DNA of 64,000 bases from Elizabethkingia meningoseptica_A (GTDB lineage Bacteria; Bacteroidota; Bacteroidia; Flavobacteriales; Weeksellaceae). Every line of letters begins with the position of its first letter. Position 1 is the stretch's first letter. The notes under the pieces were generated by a model. The model was given only the letters and a program-made list of their open reading frames with translations, had not been told where the DNA came from and made no database searches. Positions 8,157 through 17,078 of the stretch are shown piece by piece. The translations under genes were made by a program, and so were the position numbers. The DNA is taken from contig NZ_JBJDLK010000002.1 in assembly GCF_045762675.1 (NCBI RefSeq), positions 558,001-622,000 on the forward strand. The letters run 5' to 3'.

Positions 8157-9059
8157 ATGCTAAAAGCTATAAATGTTACCAAAACCTATAATGCAGGTAA
8201 AAAGGTAGCGCTTAACAACTTCAGTATTGAAGTTCCGAAAGGAAGCATCTATGGTCTGCTGGGACCTAACGGTGCCGGAAAAACTTCTTTCATCCGTATT
8301 ATCAACCAGATTACACAGCCTGACAGCGGGGAAGTTTTTATTAATGATCAGAAGCTTAGCCCTGAACATATTAAAGAAATCGGTTATATGCCTGAAGAAC
8401 GCGGCTTATATAAGAATATGACTATTGGCGACCAGCTTACTTACTTTGGTGAGTTAAAAGGAATGTCCAGGAATGATGCCATCACTCAGGCAAAATATTG
8501 GTTTGAGCAACTGAACATTGATCAGTGGTGGAAGAAAAAATTATCGGAACTATCCAAAGGGATGGCACAAAAAATACAGTTTGTGGTTACGGTACTTCAC
8601 CAGCCAAAGCTTTTAATTCTGGATGAGCCTTTTTCAGGATTTGACCCTGTAAATGCCAATCTGATTAAGGATAAAATCATTGAGCTCAAAGAAAAAGGTA
8701 CAACTATTATCCTTTCCACACACCGTATGGAATCTGTTGAGGAGATGTGTGATTATGTAGCACTGATCAACCAGTCCAATAAGGTATTGGACGGAAAGGT
8801 TTTTGATGTACGCGAGCAGTTCAAGCAGAACATTTTCAATGTTGTACTGGCTGATCTTCAGACAGAAAATTTCGAACGCTTCAGCTTAAAATACACCCCG
8901 GATAATATTATTCAGGAAAACGGACTTACGAGTTTCCAGATCCGGAATGAAAGTAACAATAATGTACTACTGGAAGAATTATTACAAACCGGAAGAATAC
9001 GGGTTTTTGAAGAGAAAATTCCGAGTATGAATGAAGTATTCATTAATGCTGTACAATAA
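8157..9059 (+). CDS. ABC transporter ATP-binding protein (NatA-like)
   Basis: The 300-residue ATPase has Walker A GPNGAGKTS near residue 39, the signature motif ELSKGMAQK near 135 (LSKGM replacing LSGGQ, as is common in NatA-type exporters), Walker B LLILDEP near 155 and the switch histidine in STHRMES. The C-terminal 80 residues form the DUF4162-like extension of this subfamily. It is followed 46 bases later by its permease gene. It likely energises export of sodium, a drug or a lipid-like substrate; the substrate cannot be read from sequence. Confidence 0.9.
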   Translation: MLKAINVTKTYNAGKKVALNNFSIEVPKGSIYGLLGPNGAGKTSFIRIINQITQPDSGEVFINDQKLSPEHIKEIGYMPEERGLYKNMTIGDQLTYFGELKGMSRNDAITQAKYWFEQLNIDQWWKKKLSELSKGMAQKIQFVVTVLHQPKLLILDEPFSGFDPVNANLIKDKIIELKEKGTTIILSTHRMESVEEMCDYVALINQSNKVLDGKVFDVREQFKQNIFNVVLADLQTENFERFSLKYTPDNIIQENGLTSFQIRNESNNNVLLEELLQTGRIRVFEEKIPSMNEVFINAVQ

Positions 9060-9105
9060 ACTACAACATACTTTTATTCAAATTTCAAACTGACATTCGC
9101 TAAAA

Positions 9106-10407
9106 ATGAACAATATAATCCTCATAACCAAACGTGAATATCTTACTCAGGTAAAGAAAAAATCATTTGTGGTTTTAACCATCATGGCACCTATCCTTCT
9201 TTTGTTATTCGGCGCTGTGATTACTTACATGTTTAAGGCTAATAAAACACATTATAACATTGCTGTTGTAGATAATACCGGGAGTTTTTCCAAAATGAAA
9301 AACACCAATGATATTACCTATCAATATATTACTGAAAACAGTGCTAAAACAGTAAAACAAACACTTTCGGAAACAGAAGCTATTGACGGGCTTCTTGAAA
9401 TCCCAAAGATCGATCATAACGATTACAGCAAGCTTGAAACTCAGACGAAGCTGTATACCAATAAACAAATTGGTTTCGATTCCCGCCAGCAGATTTCTGC
9501 CGGTATTTCAGATGAGATCAGAAAACTAAAAATAAAGGATCTGGGCATTCAGGAATCTCAGATTCTGAATCTGAATCAGAATTTTGTACTGAATACCGAG
9601 AACCTGAAAGAAAAGAAGAAAGATGATGATGCTTTTCTTTTCGGTGTAAAGTCTGCTCTTGCAGGGCTTTTAATGTATGTAACTTTTATGTTCATCATTA
9701 TGTACGGTGTACGTGTTATGCGTAGTGTACTGGAAGAAAAAAACAACCGGGTTGTTGAGATTATTATTTCTTCTGTTAAGCCTTTTGAATTAATGATGGG
9801 TAAAATACTGGGGGTAACTTTAGTAGCGCTTACTCAGTTTACTATATGGATTGCCATGACGGTATGTGCGGCTATATTCTTCAATCAGAGATATGCTACA
9901 TCGCCTGTAGCAGGAGCTTCAGGGCCTATGGATAAAATAGGTAATATACAGGAAATTTTCACTATGGTATCTCACAGCCTGCTGGGTATGGATTATATTA
10001 CCATTATAGGAGTATTTATATTTTACTTCCTTATGGGATATATATTTTACAGCTCTATATATGCAGCTGTTGGTTCTGCTGTGGATAATGAAACAGAAAC
10101 ACAACAGTTCACACTTTTTGCTATTTTACCATTGATGTTAAGCTTATACGGAAGTTTCAGTATTATGAATAATCCGGAAGGTCCTTTGGCTTTCTGGCTT
10201 TCTGTAATCCCGTTAACTTCTCCTGTCGCGATGATTGCCAGAATACCTTTTGGTGTACCAACATGGCAGTTATTGTTGTCTATGGCATTACTGGCCGCCT
10301 CAGCGCTTTTAATGATCTTTATAGCCGGGAAAGTATACCGTGTGGGTATTTTAATGTACGGAAATAAAGCTTCGGTTAAAGAGCTGTGGAAATGGATAAG
10401 AAGCTAA
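9106..10407 (+). CDS. ABC-2 type transporter permease (NatB-like)
   Basis: A 433-residue integral membrane protein. A membrane anchor lies near residues 23-45, then a long extracytoplasmic domain to about residue 180, then a cluster of membrane segments including LAGLLMYVTFMFIIMYGVRVM. The cytoplasmic motif VLEEKNNRVVEIIISSVKPFELMMGKI is typical of ABC-2/NatB permeases. It pairs with the ATPase gene just upstream and the unit ends at the terminator at 10455. Confidence 0.9.
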   Translation: MNNIILITKREYLTQVKKKSFVVLTIMAPILLLLFGAVITYMFKANKTHYNIAVVDNTGSFSKMKNTNDITYQYITENSAKTVKQTLSETEAIDGLLEIPKIDHNDYSKLETQTKLYTNKQIGFDSRQQISAGISDEIRKLKIKDLGIQESQILNLNQNFVLNTENLKEKKKDDDAFLFGVKSALAGLLMYVTFMFIIMYGVRVMRSVLEEKNNRVVEIIISSVKPFELMMGKILGVTLVALTQFTIWIAMTVCAAIFFNQRYATSPVAGASGPMDKIGNIQEIFTMVSHSLLGMDYITIIGVFIFYFLMGYIFYSSIYAAVGSAVDNETETQQFTLFAILPLMLSLYGSFSIMNNPEGPLAFWLSVIPLTSPVAMIARIPFGVPTWQLLLSMALLAASALLMIFIAGKVYRVGILMYGNKASVKELWKWIRS

Positions 10408-10454
10408 CCAAGTTAGAAGTGCGAAATATAAAATCAGTAATTATATTATAAACA

Positions 10455-10482
10455 AAAATCCCGGGAATCCCGGGATTTTTTA
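10455..10482. terminator. Bidirectional rho-independent terminator
   Basis: The hairpin AATCCCGGG-AAT-CCCGGGATT has A-runs before and T-runs after it, so it can stop transcription from both sides. It lies between the convergent permease gene and the outer-membrane barrel gene. Confidence 0.9.
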
Positions 10483-10500
10483 TGTATTAAAGTGGATATC

Positions 10501-11175
10501 TTATTTGAAGATATAGCTTACACCAATACTTGCAACCTGTTCAGATTTGCTTTTAGAGCTTAGTTCGTTAACTAAACCTTTGTATGTATTGGTTAATCCT
10601 AAATCATATTTAACAGTGAATTCCCACTCTCTGTTAAGGCTGTATCCGAATCCTAAACCGATTCCGAAGTTAAAGCTTGCGGCTTTACCATTAAAGTTAT
10701 TTGGATTAGGTCCTGAATAATCCGGATCGTAGTAAGGTCTGTCAGCAGGAACATTCTTTACATTCTGGTTTACCAGGAAGTTAAATCTAGGACCCGCCAT
10801 TGCAAAGAATTCAGATGGTGCTTCAGAAAAATAAGCTTTAAAATATACAGGAACACTTATATAGTTGTTTGCATATACAGCATTGTAACCGTTAGCATCG
10901 CGATTTCCATTTTTGAAATCACTGTCTTTTCCGGTTTCACCGGCTCCGTAATACAAAACTTCCGGCTGTAAGAAGAACTGATTTGCTGTTCCTATCGGAA
11001 TTAATGCAAATGCACCTGCCTGGAATGTATATCTTGCACCTGACGGTCTGTGTGCATTGCTAACTGCTGAACGGTTGAATGCAGCATCCACCCCGAAACG
11101 GGTATTATTGAAATCAATCTGCGCAAATGAAAACGTAGATATTGCTAACGCTGAAGTAAAGAGTAATTTCTTCAT
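10501..11175 (-). CDS. Outer-membrane beta-barrel protein (PorT-like)
   Basis: A 224-residue secreted protein with a signal peptide (MKKLLFTSALAISTFSFAQ), alternating hydrophobic strands such as FNFGIGLGFGYSL and EFTVKYDLGLT, and a C-terminal strand ending in an aromatic-containing VSYIFK. This architecture fits the small Bacteroidetes outer-membrane barrels annotated as PorT-family. The frame also has an ATG at 11181, two codons earlier. No ligand or partner can be inferred. Confidence 0.75.
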   Translation of the reverse strand: MKKLLFTSALAISTFSFAQIDFNNTRFGVDAAFNRSAVSNAHRPSGARYTFQAGAFALIPIGTANQFFLQPEVLYYGAGETGKDSDFKNGNRDANGYNAVYANNYISVPVYFKAYFSEAPSEFFAMAGPRFNFLVNQNVKNVPADRPYYDPDYSGPNPNNFNGKAASFNFGIGLGFGYSLNREWEFTVKYDLGLTNTYKGLVNELSSKSKSEQVASIGVSYIFK

Positions 11176-11203
11176 AAACATTTTTGTTTTAGATTTTATC
11201 CGG

Positions 11204-11211
11204 CAAATATA
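11204..11211 (-). promoter_or_regulatory. -7 box before the outer-membrane barrel gene
   Basis: TATATTTG on the minus strand matches TAnnTTTG and lies about 30 bases upstream of the start codon. Confidence 0.55.
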
Positions 11212-11275
11212 CTGAAATCTTTTACTACAATAGCTTCTAATCTATCACATTTATACTACAATGATATAAAGGCAT

Positions 11276-11303
11276 AAAAAAATCCCGAAAATTCGGGATT
11301 TTT
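11276..11303 (-). terminator. Terminator after sucD
   Basis: The hairpin AATCCCGAA-AA-TTCGGGATT is flanked by A and T runs and follows the sucD stop on the minus strand. Confidence 0.85.
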
Positions 11304-11323
11304 ATTATGTATTCGGCAAAAAA

Positions 11324-12199
11324 TTATTTACCTAAAACTTTTGCAACTGTAGCCCCTATATCTGCAGGAGAATCTACAACGTTGATACCACATTCAGCCA
11401 TAATTTTCATTTTAGCCTGAGCTGTATCATCAGCACCACCTACGATAGCACCAGCGTGTCCCATAGTTCTTCCTTTAGGAGCAGTTTGTCCGGCGATGAA
11501 ACCTACAACCGGTTTAGTAGAACCAGAAGCCTTATACCATTTAGCGGCATCACCTTCTAATTGTCCACCAATCTCACCGATCATAACAACAGCTTCAGTT
11601 TCCGGATCGTTAATGAATAATTCTAGAGCTTCTTTGGTTGTAGTCCCAATGATTGGGTCTCCACCAATACCGATAGCTGTAGAAACACCGAATCCGGCTC
11701 TTACTACCTGATCAGCAGCTTCATATGTTAAAGTACCTGATTTAGAAACGATACCTACTTTACCTTTTTTGAATACGAAACCTGGCATGATACCAATTTT
11801 AGCTTCGTCAGAAGTAATGATACCAGGGCAGTTAGGTCCGATTAAACGGCAATCTCTATCTTGGATATAGTCTTTAACTTTTACCATGTCAGCTACAGGA
11901 ATACCTTCAGTAATACAAACGATTACTTTAATCCCTGCGTCAGCAGCTTCCATAACTGCGTCAGCAGCAAATGCCGGTGGTACGAAGATAATACTTACGT
12001 TAGCACCTGCTTTTTCTACAGCTTCTGCAACAGTGTTAAATACAGGCTTTCCTAAATGTTCAGAACCACCTTTTCCTGGTGTTACACCTCCTACTACATT
12101 AGTCCCGTATTCTATCATTTGACCTGCATGGAAAGTACCTTCATTCCCGGTAAATCCCTGTACGATTACTTTCGAATCTTTGTTTACTAATACTGACAT
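11324..12199 (-). CDS. sucD: Succinyl-CoA synthetase alpha subunit
   Basis: SucD forms the nucleotide-CoA-binding half of the TCA-cycle enzyme that converts succinyl-CoA to succinate with ATP or GTP synthesis. The 291-residue protein has the CoA-binding Rossmann segment VQGFTGNEGTFHAGQM near the N-terminus, LIGPNCPGI near residue 125 and the phosphohistidine loop GRTMGHAGAIVGG near 245. sucC is not adjacent. It is the last gene of the lipid A/efp block and is followed by a strong terminator. Confidence 0.96.
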   Translation of the reverse strand: MSVLVNKDSKVIVQGFTGNEGTFHAGQMIEYGTNVVGGVTPGKGGSEHLGKPVFNTVAEAVEKAGANVSIIFVPPAFAADAVMEAADAGIKVIVCITEGIPVADMVKVKDYIQDRDCRLIGPNCPGIITSDEAKIGIMPGFVFKKGKVGIVSKSGTLTYEAADQVVRAGFGVSTAIGIGGDPIIGTTTKEALELFINDPETEAVVMIGEIGGQLEGDAAKWYKASGSTKPVVGFIAGQTAPKGRTMGHAGAIVGGADDTAQAKMKIMAECGINVVDSPADIGATVAKVLGK

Positions 12200-12250
12200 T
12201 GTTGATTTTTTGTAAAATTAATATTTTTTATTAGATTTTTGAAATTTAAA

Positions 12251-13150
12251 TTAAAGCCTGCTCAGCTTAACTGCTTTTTTATAGAACTCTTTTGCAGGTT
12301 CTGCCGGTGCACCAAAGTATGTTCCTGTTTTCAGGTCCTTTGAAACACCAGATGTGGCTAAAACAACAGTTTTATCCTCTATGGTTATGGAGGAAGCTAT
12401 ACCTACCTGTCCCCATAGTGTAACATCATTTCCGATATTACAACACCCTGCGATCCCTACCTGCGAAGCGATAAGACAACGTTCACCAATGATGGTGTCA
12501 TGACCTATTTGTACCTGATTATCTATTTTAGTTGATTTTCTGATCAGCGTTATGTCTGTTACACCACGATCGAGTGTACAGTTAACACCAATTTCCACAT
12601 CATCTTCTAAAACCACATGGCCTACGGACTGAAGTTTTTCAAATCCTGCAGCTGTTTTACGGTAATAGAATGCATCGCCGCCTAAAACGGTTCCTGACTG
12701 AATAATAACATTGTTACCAATAACAGTTCTGTCTCCGATAACTACATTAGGGTGGATGATACAATTATCTCCTATTTTCACATCATTTCCAATAACTACA
12801 GAAGAATGAATAATAGAACCATCTCCTACTTCAAGGTTATGTCTTTCTTCTTTGAAGTCCTGTGTTCTGGTAAAATGAGTATTAATCAGGTTGAAATCGC
12901 GGAACGGATCTTCTGAAATCAGAAGCGCTTTCCCTTCCGGACATTCTACTTCCTGATCTATTAAAACGATTGTAGCATCTGAATTTAAAGCTTTATCGTA
13001 ATACTTCGGGTGGTTAACAAAAACAATGTCTCCCGCAGTAACACGATGTATCTCATTAGTGCCTAAAACCTGAAATTCAGCATCACCAATATAGCGTGCC
13101 CCGATAAGATCGGCAATGGTTTTCAGACTCTGAGCTTTTTTAAATTTCAT
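12251..13150 (-). CDS. LpxD-like UDP-3-O-acyl-glucosamine N-acyltransferase paralogue
   Basis: A 299-residue left-handed beta-helix protein with an LpxD-type N-terminal domain (LKTIADLIGARYIGDAEFQVLGTNEI) and many hexapeptide repeats such as IGDNCIIHPNVVIGD. It also has the LpxD-like pair GGDAF and QIGHDTIIGE, the latter containing the position of the catalytic histidine. It is shorter than the canonical LpxD at 16009 and diverges from it. It may be a second acyltransferase with other acyl-chain preference or act on another sugar. It sits between efp and sucD in the same direction as the lpx genes. Confidence 0.8.
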   Translation of the reverse strand: MKFKKAQSLKTIADLIGARYIGDAEFQVLGTNEIHRVTAGDIVFVNHPKYYDKALNSDATIVLIDQEVECPEGKALLISEDPFRDFNLINTHFTRTQDFKEERHNLEVGDGSIIHSSVVIGNDVKIGDNCIIHPNVVIGDRTVIGNNVIIQSGTVLGGDAFYYRKTAAGFEKLQSVGHVVLEDDVEIGVNCTLDRGVTDITLIRKSTKIDNQVQIGHDTIIGERCLIASQVGIAGCCNIGNDVTLWGQVGIASSITIEDKTVVLATSGVSKDLKTGTYFGAPAEPAKEFYKKAVKLSRL

Positions 13151-13223
13151 TCGTATATTTTTAAATTTGCGGCTAAGCCTCTACTATCTTTGTCGAATGG
13201 AATACCTTCGATAAGAATAATTC

Positions 13224-13787
13224 TTATTTAATTCTCTCGATATAGCTACCGTCCTCAGTGTTGATTCTGATTTTCTCTCCCGGTTCAATAAATAAAGGCA
13301 CCAGTACTCTTGCTCCTGTTTCAACAATCGCATTTTTCAATGCATTGGTCGCAGTATTTCCTTTCACTCCCGGATCAGCTTCAACAACTTCTAAAGTTAC
13401 AGTTGGTGGAATTTCAGCTGATAGCGGAGATTCATCTGCTTCTTTAAGTACGATTGTTACTTCTTCACCTGGTTTCATAAACTGAGCATTCTCGATCATT
13501 TCTTTGTTGATATAGATCTGGGAGAAGTCGTCATTATTCATGAAATGGAAGCCATTCTCGTCGTCATAAAGGTACTGAAATTTTCTGGTAATTACTTTTA
13601 CCTCTTCAATCTTATGTCCAGCTGAAAATGTATTATCTAATACTTTTCCGTTTGTTACACTTTTTAATTTAGTTCTTACGAAAGCAGGCCCTTTACCCGG
13701 CTTTACGTGAAGGAATTCAATTACCTTATAGATATCATTACTAAATTCAATACAAAGACCTTTTTTAATGTCTGCAGTTGTTGCCAT
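13224..13787 (-). CDS. efp: Translation elongation factor P
   Basis: EF-P relieves ribosome stalling at polyproline stretches. The 187-residue, three-domain protein has the tip loop HVKPGKGPAFVRTK, with the modifiable lysine in GKG, and a conserved C-terminal OB domain (ATNALKNAIVETGARVLVPLFIEPGEKIRINT). Length is standard. It lies 33 bases downstream of lpxA in the same orientation. Confidence 0.97.
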   Translation of the reverse strand: MATTADIKKGLCIEFSNDIYKVIEFLHVKPGKGPAFVRTKLKSVTNGKVLDNTFSAGHKIEEVKVITRKFQYLYDDENGFHFMNNDDFSQIYINKEMIENAQFMKPGEEVTIVLKEADESPLSAEIPPTVTLEVVEADPGVKGNTATNALKNAIVETGARVLVPLFIEPGEKIRINTEDGSYIERIK

Positions 13788-13819
13788 TGAGTATATTTAT
13801 TTTTTTATTTCTTATTTTT

Positions 13820-14611
13820 TTAGTCTTTTGAGGAATTACCATATCCTTTTACAATACCCCTTGGTGAGTTCTGTATAAAAGTAATAATCTCATCTCTTTC
13901 TGCTGTAGGAAGAAGCTCTTTTTCAATGTATTCTATTGCCTGAGTTGCGTTTTTCTTCATCTGGAAAATCGCACGGTAAATAGACTGAATTTCATAGATT
14001 TTCTCATTGGTAAAACCTCTCCGTCTTAAACCGATAGAGTTAATACCTGCATATGAAATAGGTTCTCTTGCTACTTTTATATAAGGCGGAATATCTTTTC
14101 TTACTAAGGTTCCTCCGGAAACCATTACATGTTTACCGATTCTGGAAAACTGGTGCACCGCACTAAGACCTCCGATAAATGCATAATCATCGATTTCTAC
14201 GTGACCTGCGATCCCGCTTCCATATACCAATACAACATGATCTCCGATAACACAGTCGTGTGCAATATGTACATTGGCCATAATAAGACAATTGTTACCA
14301 AGTTTAGTATATCCTAAGGCCTTTGTTCCTTTGTTAACAGTAACGTTTTCTCTGATCGTAGTATTATCCCCGATAATTACCTGTGTATCTTCACCTTCAT
14401 ATTTAAGGTCCTGAGGAGCTGCAGCTATTACTGTACCGGGGTAAATTTTACAATTCTTCCCGATACGTGCTCCGTCCATAATGGTTACATTAGGTCCGAT
14501 CCACGTTCCTGATCCTATTTCTACATCTCCGGCAATGGTTGTGAAAGGTTCTACAATAACCTGACTTCCTATTTTTGCTCTTTTATCTACTGCAGCTAAT
14601 TGATGTATCAT
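13820..14611 (-). CDS. lpxA: UDP-N-acetylglucosamine acyltransferase LpxA
   Basis: LpxA carries out the first acylation in lipid A synthesis. The 263-residue protein starts MIHQLAAVDKRAKIGSQVIV, contains about ten hexapeptide repeats, the catalytic-histidine segment NVHIAHDCVIGDHVVL near residue 120, and the YAGINSIGLRRRGF element that begins the helical C-terminal domain. Length is typical. It follows lpxC-fabZ by seven bases. Confidence 0.96.
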   Translation of the reverse strand: MIHQLAAVDKRAKIGSQVIVEPFTTIAGDVEIGSGTWIGPNVTIMDGARIGKNCKIYPGTVIAAAPQDLKYEGEDTQVIIGDNTTIRENVTVNKGTKALGYTKLGNNCLIMANVHIAHDCVIGDHVVLVYGSGIAGHVEIDDYAFIGGLSAVHQFSRIGKHVMVSGGTLVRKDIPPYIKVAREPISYAGINSIGLRRRGFTNEKIYEIQSIYRAIFQMKKNATQAIEYIEKELLPTAERDEIITFIQNSPRGIVKGYGNSSKD

Positions 14612-14618
14612 CGCTTAC

Positions 14619-16016
14619 TTATTCGGTTTTATTTTTTGCTACCTGTGCCATTAGTTCTGCTTCAATAGCGACAGTATCTCCTACATAGCCGTATCCCTGC
14701 ATATGAACAATCCCTCTTCTGATAGGCTCCATTAATTCAATTTTGAAAATAACGGTATCTCCCGGAACAATTTTTCTTTTGAATTTTACATTATCCATTT
14801 TAATGAAATATGTAGAATAATTTTCCGGATCCGGTACATTAGCCAATACTAAAATACCTCCTACCTGCGCCAGGGCTTCAACTTGTAATACACCCGGCAT
14901 TACAGGTTCTTTAGGGAAATGTCCGACAAAGAACGGTTCGTTCATGGTAACATTTTTCAATCCTACCACATGACTATCAGACAGTTCTAAGATTTTATCT
15001 ACTAATAAGAATGGCGGACGATGAGGAAGCAACCTCATGATTCCGTTGATATCATATACCGGGTCTGCTTTTAAATCAAAATCCGGTACATTTTTCTTTT
15101 TCTGTAATTTATATTGTCTGTTCAACTTTTTAGCAAATTGTGTGTTTACAAAATGGCCAGGCTTATTTGCAATAACTTTACCTTTAATTTTCACACCTAC
15201 TAATGCAAGGTCTCCAATTACATCTAATAATTTATGACGCGCTGCTTCGTTCGGATATTTAAGGGTAACATTATCCAGTATACCGTTTGGTCTTATGGAA
15301 ACATCTTCTTTACCAAATGCAAACTTCAGTTTTTCAATCGTTTCCGGTGTAAGTTCTTTATCAACATATACAATTGCATTGCTGATATCTCCACCTTTAA
15401 TTAATCCGTGGTCTAAAAGCATTTCAAGTTCGTGTAAGAAACTGAATGTTCTTGCGCTTGAAATTTCTTCTTTGAATTCGGAAATATTTTTCAGACTTGC
15501 ATTCTGAGTTCCCAGAACCTTAGTTCCGAAATCCACCATACAAGTAATTTCATAGTTATCTGAAGGAATAATAGTAATCTCTGAACCTGAATTAGGATCT
15601 ACATAATTCAGTACTTCTTTAATTACCAGATAATCTCTCTGTAAGTCCTGTTCTTCAACACCAACAGATTCAATTGCTTCTATAAAATATTTGGATGAAC
15701 CATCTAAAATAGGAGGTTCGGCACTATCCATTTCAATGATTACATTGTCAAGATCCATCCCTACCAATGCTGCTAAAACATGCTCAGAAGTATGAATGCT
15801 TACCCCTTTCTTTTCCAGTGATGTACCTCTTTCAGTACTGGTAACATAATTAACGTCAGCTTCTACAGTCGGATGTCCTTCCAAATCTGTACGTACAAAT
15901 ACGAAACCTGTATTTTCTTTTGCAGGTTTCATTGTCATTGTTACATTCCTCCCTGTATGGAGACCTATACCCGAAAGGGTTACTTCATTTTTTAGAGTCT
16001 TTTGCTTATCACTCAT
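14619..16016 (-). CDS. lpxC/fabZ: Bifunctional UDP-3-O-acyl-GlcNAc deacetylase / 3-hydroxyacyl-ACP dehydratase (LpxC-FabZ fusion)
   Basis: The 465-residue protein joins two enzymes. Residues 1 to about 310 are LpxC, with IGLHTGRNV, the zinc-ligand histidine in IHTSEHVLAAL and the DVIGDLALVG segment. Residues from about 325 are FabZ, with LLPHRPPFLLVDKI, the catalytic histidine of GHFPKEPVMPG and the glutamate of QVEALAQ. This fusion is well known in Bacteroidetes and links lipid A commitment with fatty-acid elongation. The start overlaps the lpxD stop by eight bases. Confidence 0.96.
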   Translation of the reverse strand: MSDKQKTLKNEVTLSGIGLHTGRNVTMTMKPAKENTGFVFVRTDLEGHPTVEADVNYVTSTERGTSLEKKGVSIHTSEHVLAALVGMDLDNVIIEMDSAEPPILDGSSKYFIEAIESVGVEEQDLQRDYLVIKEVLNYVDPNSGSEITIIPSDNYEITCMVDFGTKVLGTQNASLKNISEFKEEISSARTFSFLHELEMLLDHGLIKGGDISNAIVYVDKELTPETIEKLKFAFGKEDVSIRPNGILDNVTLKYPNEAARHKLLDVIGDLALVGVKIKGKVIANKPGHFVNTQFAKKLNRQYKLQKKKNVPDFDLKADPVYDINGIMRLLPHRPPFLLVDKILELSDSHVVGLKNVTMNEPFFVGHFPKEPVMPGVLQVEALAQVGGILVLANVPDPENYSTYFIKMDNVKFKRKIVPGDTVIFKIELMEPIRRGIVHMQGYGYVGDTVAIEAELMAQVAKNKTE

Positions 16017-17046
16017 TAGTAATATCTTTTGAGTTTGTTTTTTCTAAATTATTAATTCTTTCTACTATGTCCGGGAAATTACGGAAATGCACATAACTTC
16101 TTCTGAAGTCTGTTGCTGATATTGCGGGAGATCCGTAAAGCACTTCTTTATCCTCCACATTACTGTTAATACCACTTTGTGCCTGTATTTTCACCTGATT
16201 TCCGATATTAATATGTCCAACAATTCCGGTTTGTCCTCCAATCATATTCCAGTGTCCAATGGTTGTGGAACCTGCAATTCCTGCCTGAGCTGCAATGACA
16301 TTGTTTTCACCGATTTTCACGTTATGGGCAATCTGGATCAGATTATCCAGTTTGGTGCCTCTGCCTATAATTGTAGAGCCTATTGTCGCGCGGTCAATGG
16401 TACATCCTGCACCAATCTCCACATTATCTTCAATAATGACATTTCCTAACTGCGGAATTTTTTTGAAACCATCGGTTGTTGGCTGGAAACCAAATCCGTC
16501 TCCGCCGATTACCGTATTAGAATGAATAACACAGTTATCTCCGATAACGCAATCATCATATATTCTTGCACCACTATCAATCTGACAGTTTTTACCAATC
16601 TTTACATTCTTTCCGATATAAACCTGCGGATAGATCTGAGTACCTTCACCAATTACAGATTTATGAGAGATATAGGTAAATGCACCAATATAAACATCAT
16701 CCATAATTTTAGCAGACTCACTGATAAAGGCTGGTTGCTCTATACCTGTTTTCTTAGTCTGTAAATCCTGGTACAAATTCATTAATATCTGAAAAGCTAA
16801 ATATCCATCTTCCACAGCAATAAGGGTAGACGGATATTTTTTATTGGTATCGATTAAATTTTCTGAGATAATAATGACCGAAGCCTCTGTATCATCCATT
16901 AAAGGTAAATACTTGGCATTAGCAAGGAAAGAAAGATTTCCTTTCCGCCCTTCCTCAATCTGGGAAAATCCGGACACTTTGGTCTCCGAATCCCCGATAA
17001 CTCTACCTTTAACAAGGTTTGCAATTTGCTCTGCAGTAAATTCCAT
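16009..17046 (-). CDS. lpxD: UDP-3-O-acylglucosamine N-acyltransferase LpxD
   Basis: LpxD adds the second acyl chain in lipid A synthesis. From MEFTAEQIAN the protein has 345 residues, with the uridine-binding N-terminal domain, a long hexapeptide-repeat helix, GGDGFGFQP and the catalytic-histidine segment IQIAHNVKIGENNVIAAQAG, and a short C-terminal helix. An in-frame TTG at 17055 lies inside the -7 box and cannot be the start. First gene of the lpxD-lpxC/fabZ-lpxA-efp-lpxD2-sucD block. Confidence 0.95.
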   Translation of the reverse strand: MEFTAEQIANLVKGRVIGDSETKVSGFSQIEEGRKGNLSFLANAKYLPLMDDTEASVIIISENLIDTNKKYPSTLIAVEDGYLAFQILMNLYQDLQTKKTGIEQPAFISESAKIMDDVYIGAFTYISHKSVIGEGTQIYPQVYIGKNVKIGKNCQIDSGARIYDDCVIGDNCVIHSNTVIGGDGFGFQPTTDGFKKIPQLGNVIIEDNVEIGAGCTIDRATIGSTIIGRGTKLDNLIQIAHNVKIGENNVIAAQAGIAGSTTIGHWNMIGGQTGIVGHINIGNQVKIQAQSGINSNVEDKEVLYGSPAISATDFRRSYVHFRNFPDIVERINNLEKTNSKDITNE

Positions 17047-17052
17047 AGTTTG

Positions 17053-17060
17053 CAAAGATA
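17053..17060 (-). promoter_or_regulatory. -7 box of the lpxD-lpxC/fabZ-lpxA block
   Basis: TATCTTTG on the minus strand ends seven bases before the lpxD ATG at 17046. The mRNA would therefore have almost no leader. Confidence 0.6.
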
Positions 17061-17078
17061 CTAAAAAAGTGTATATTT

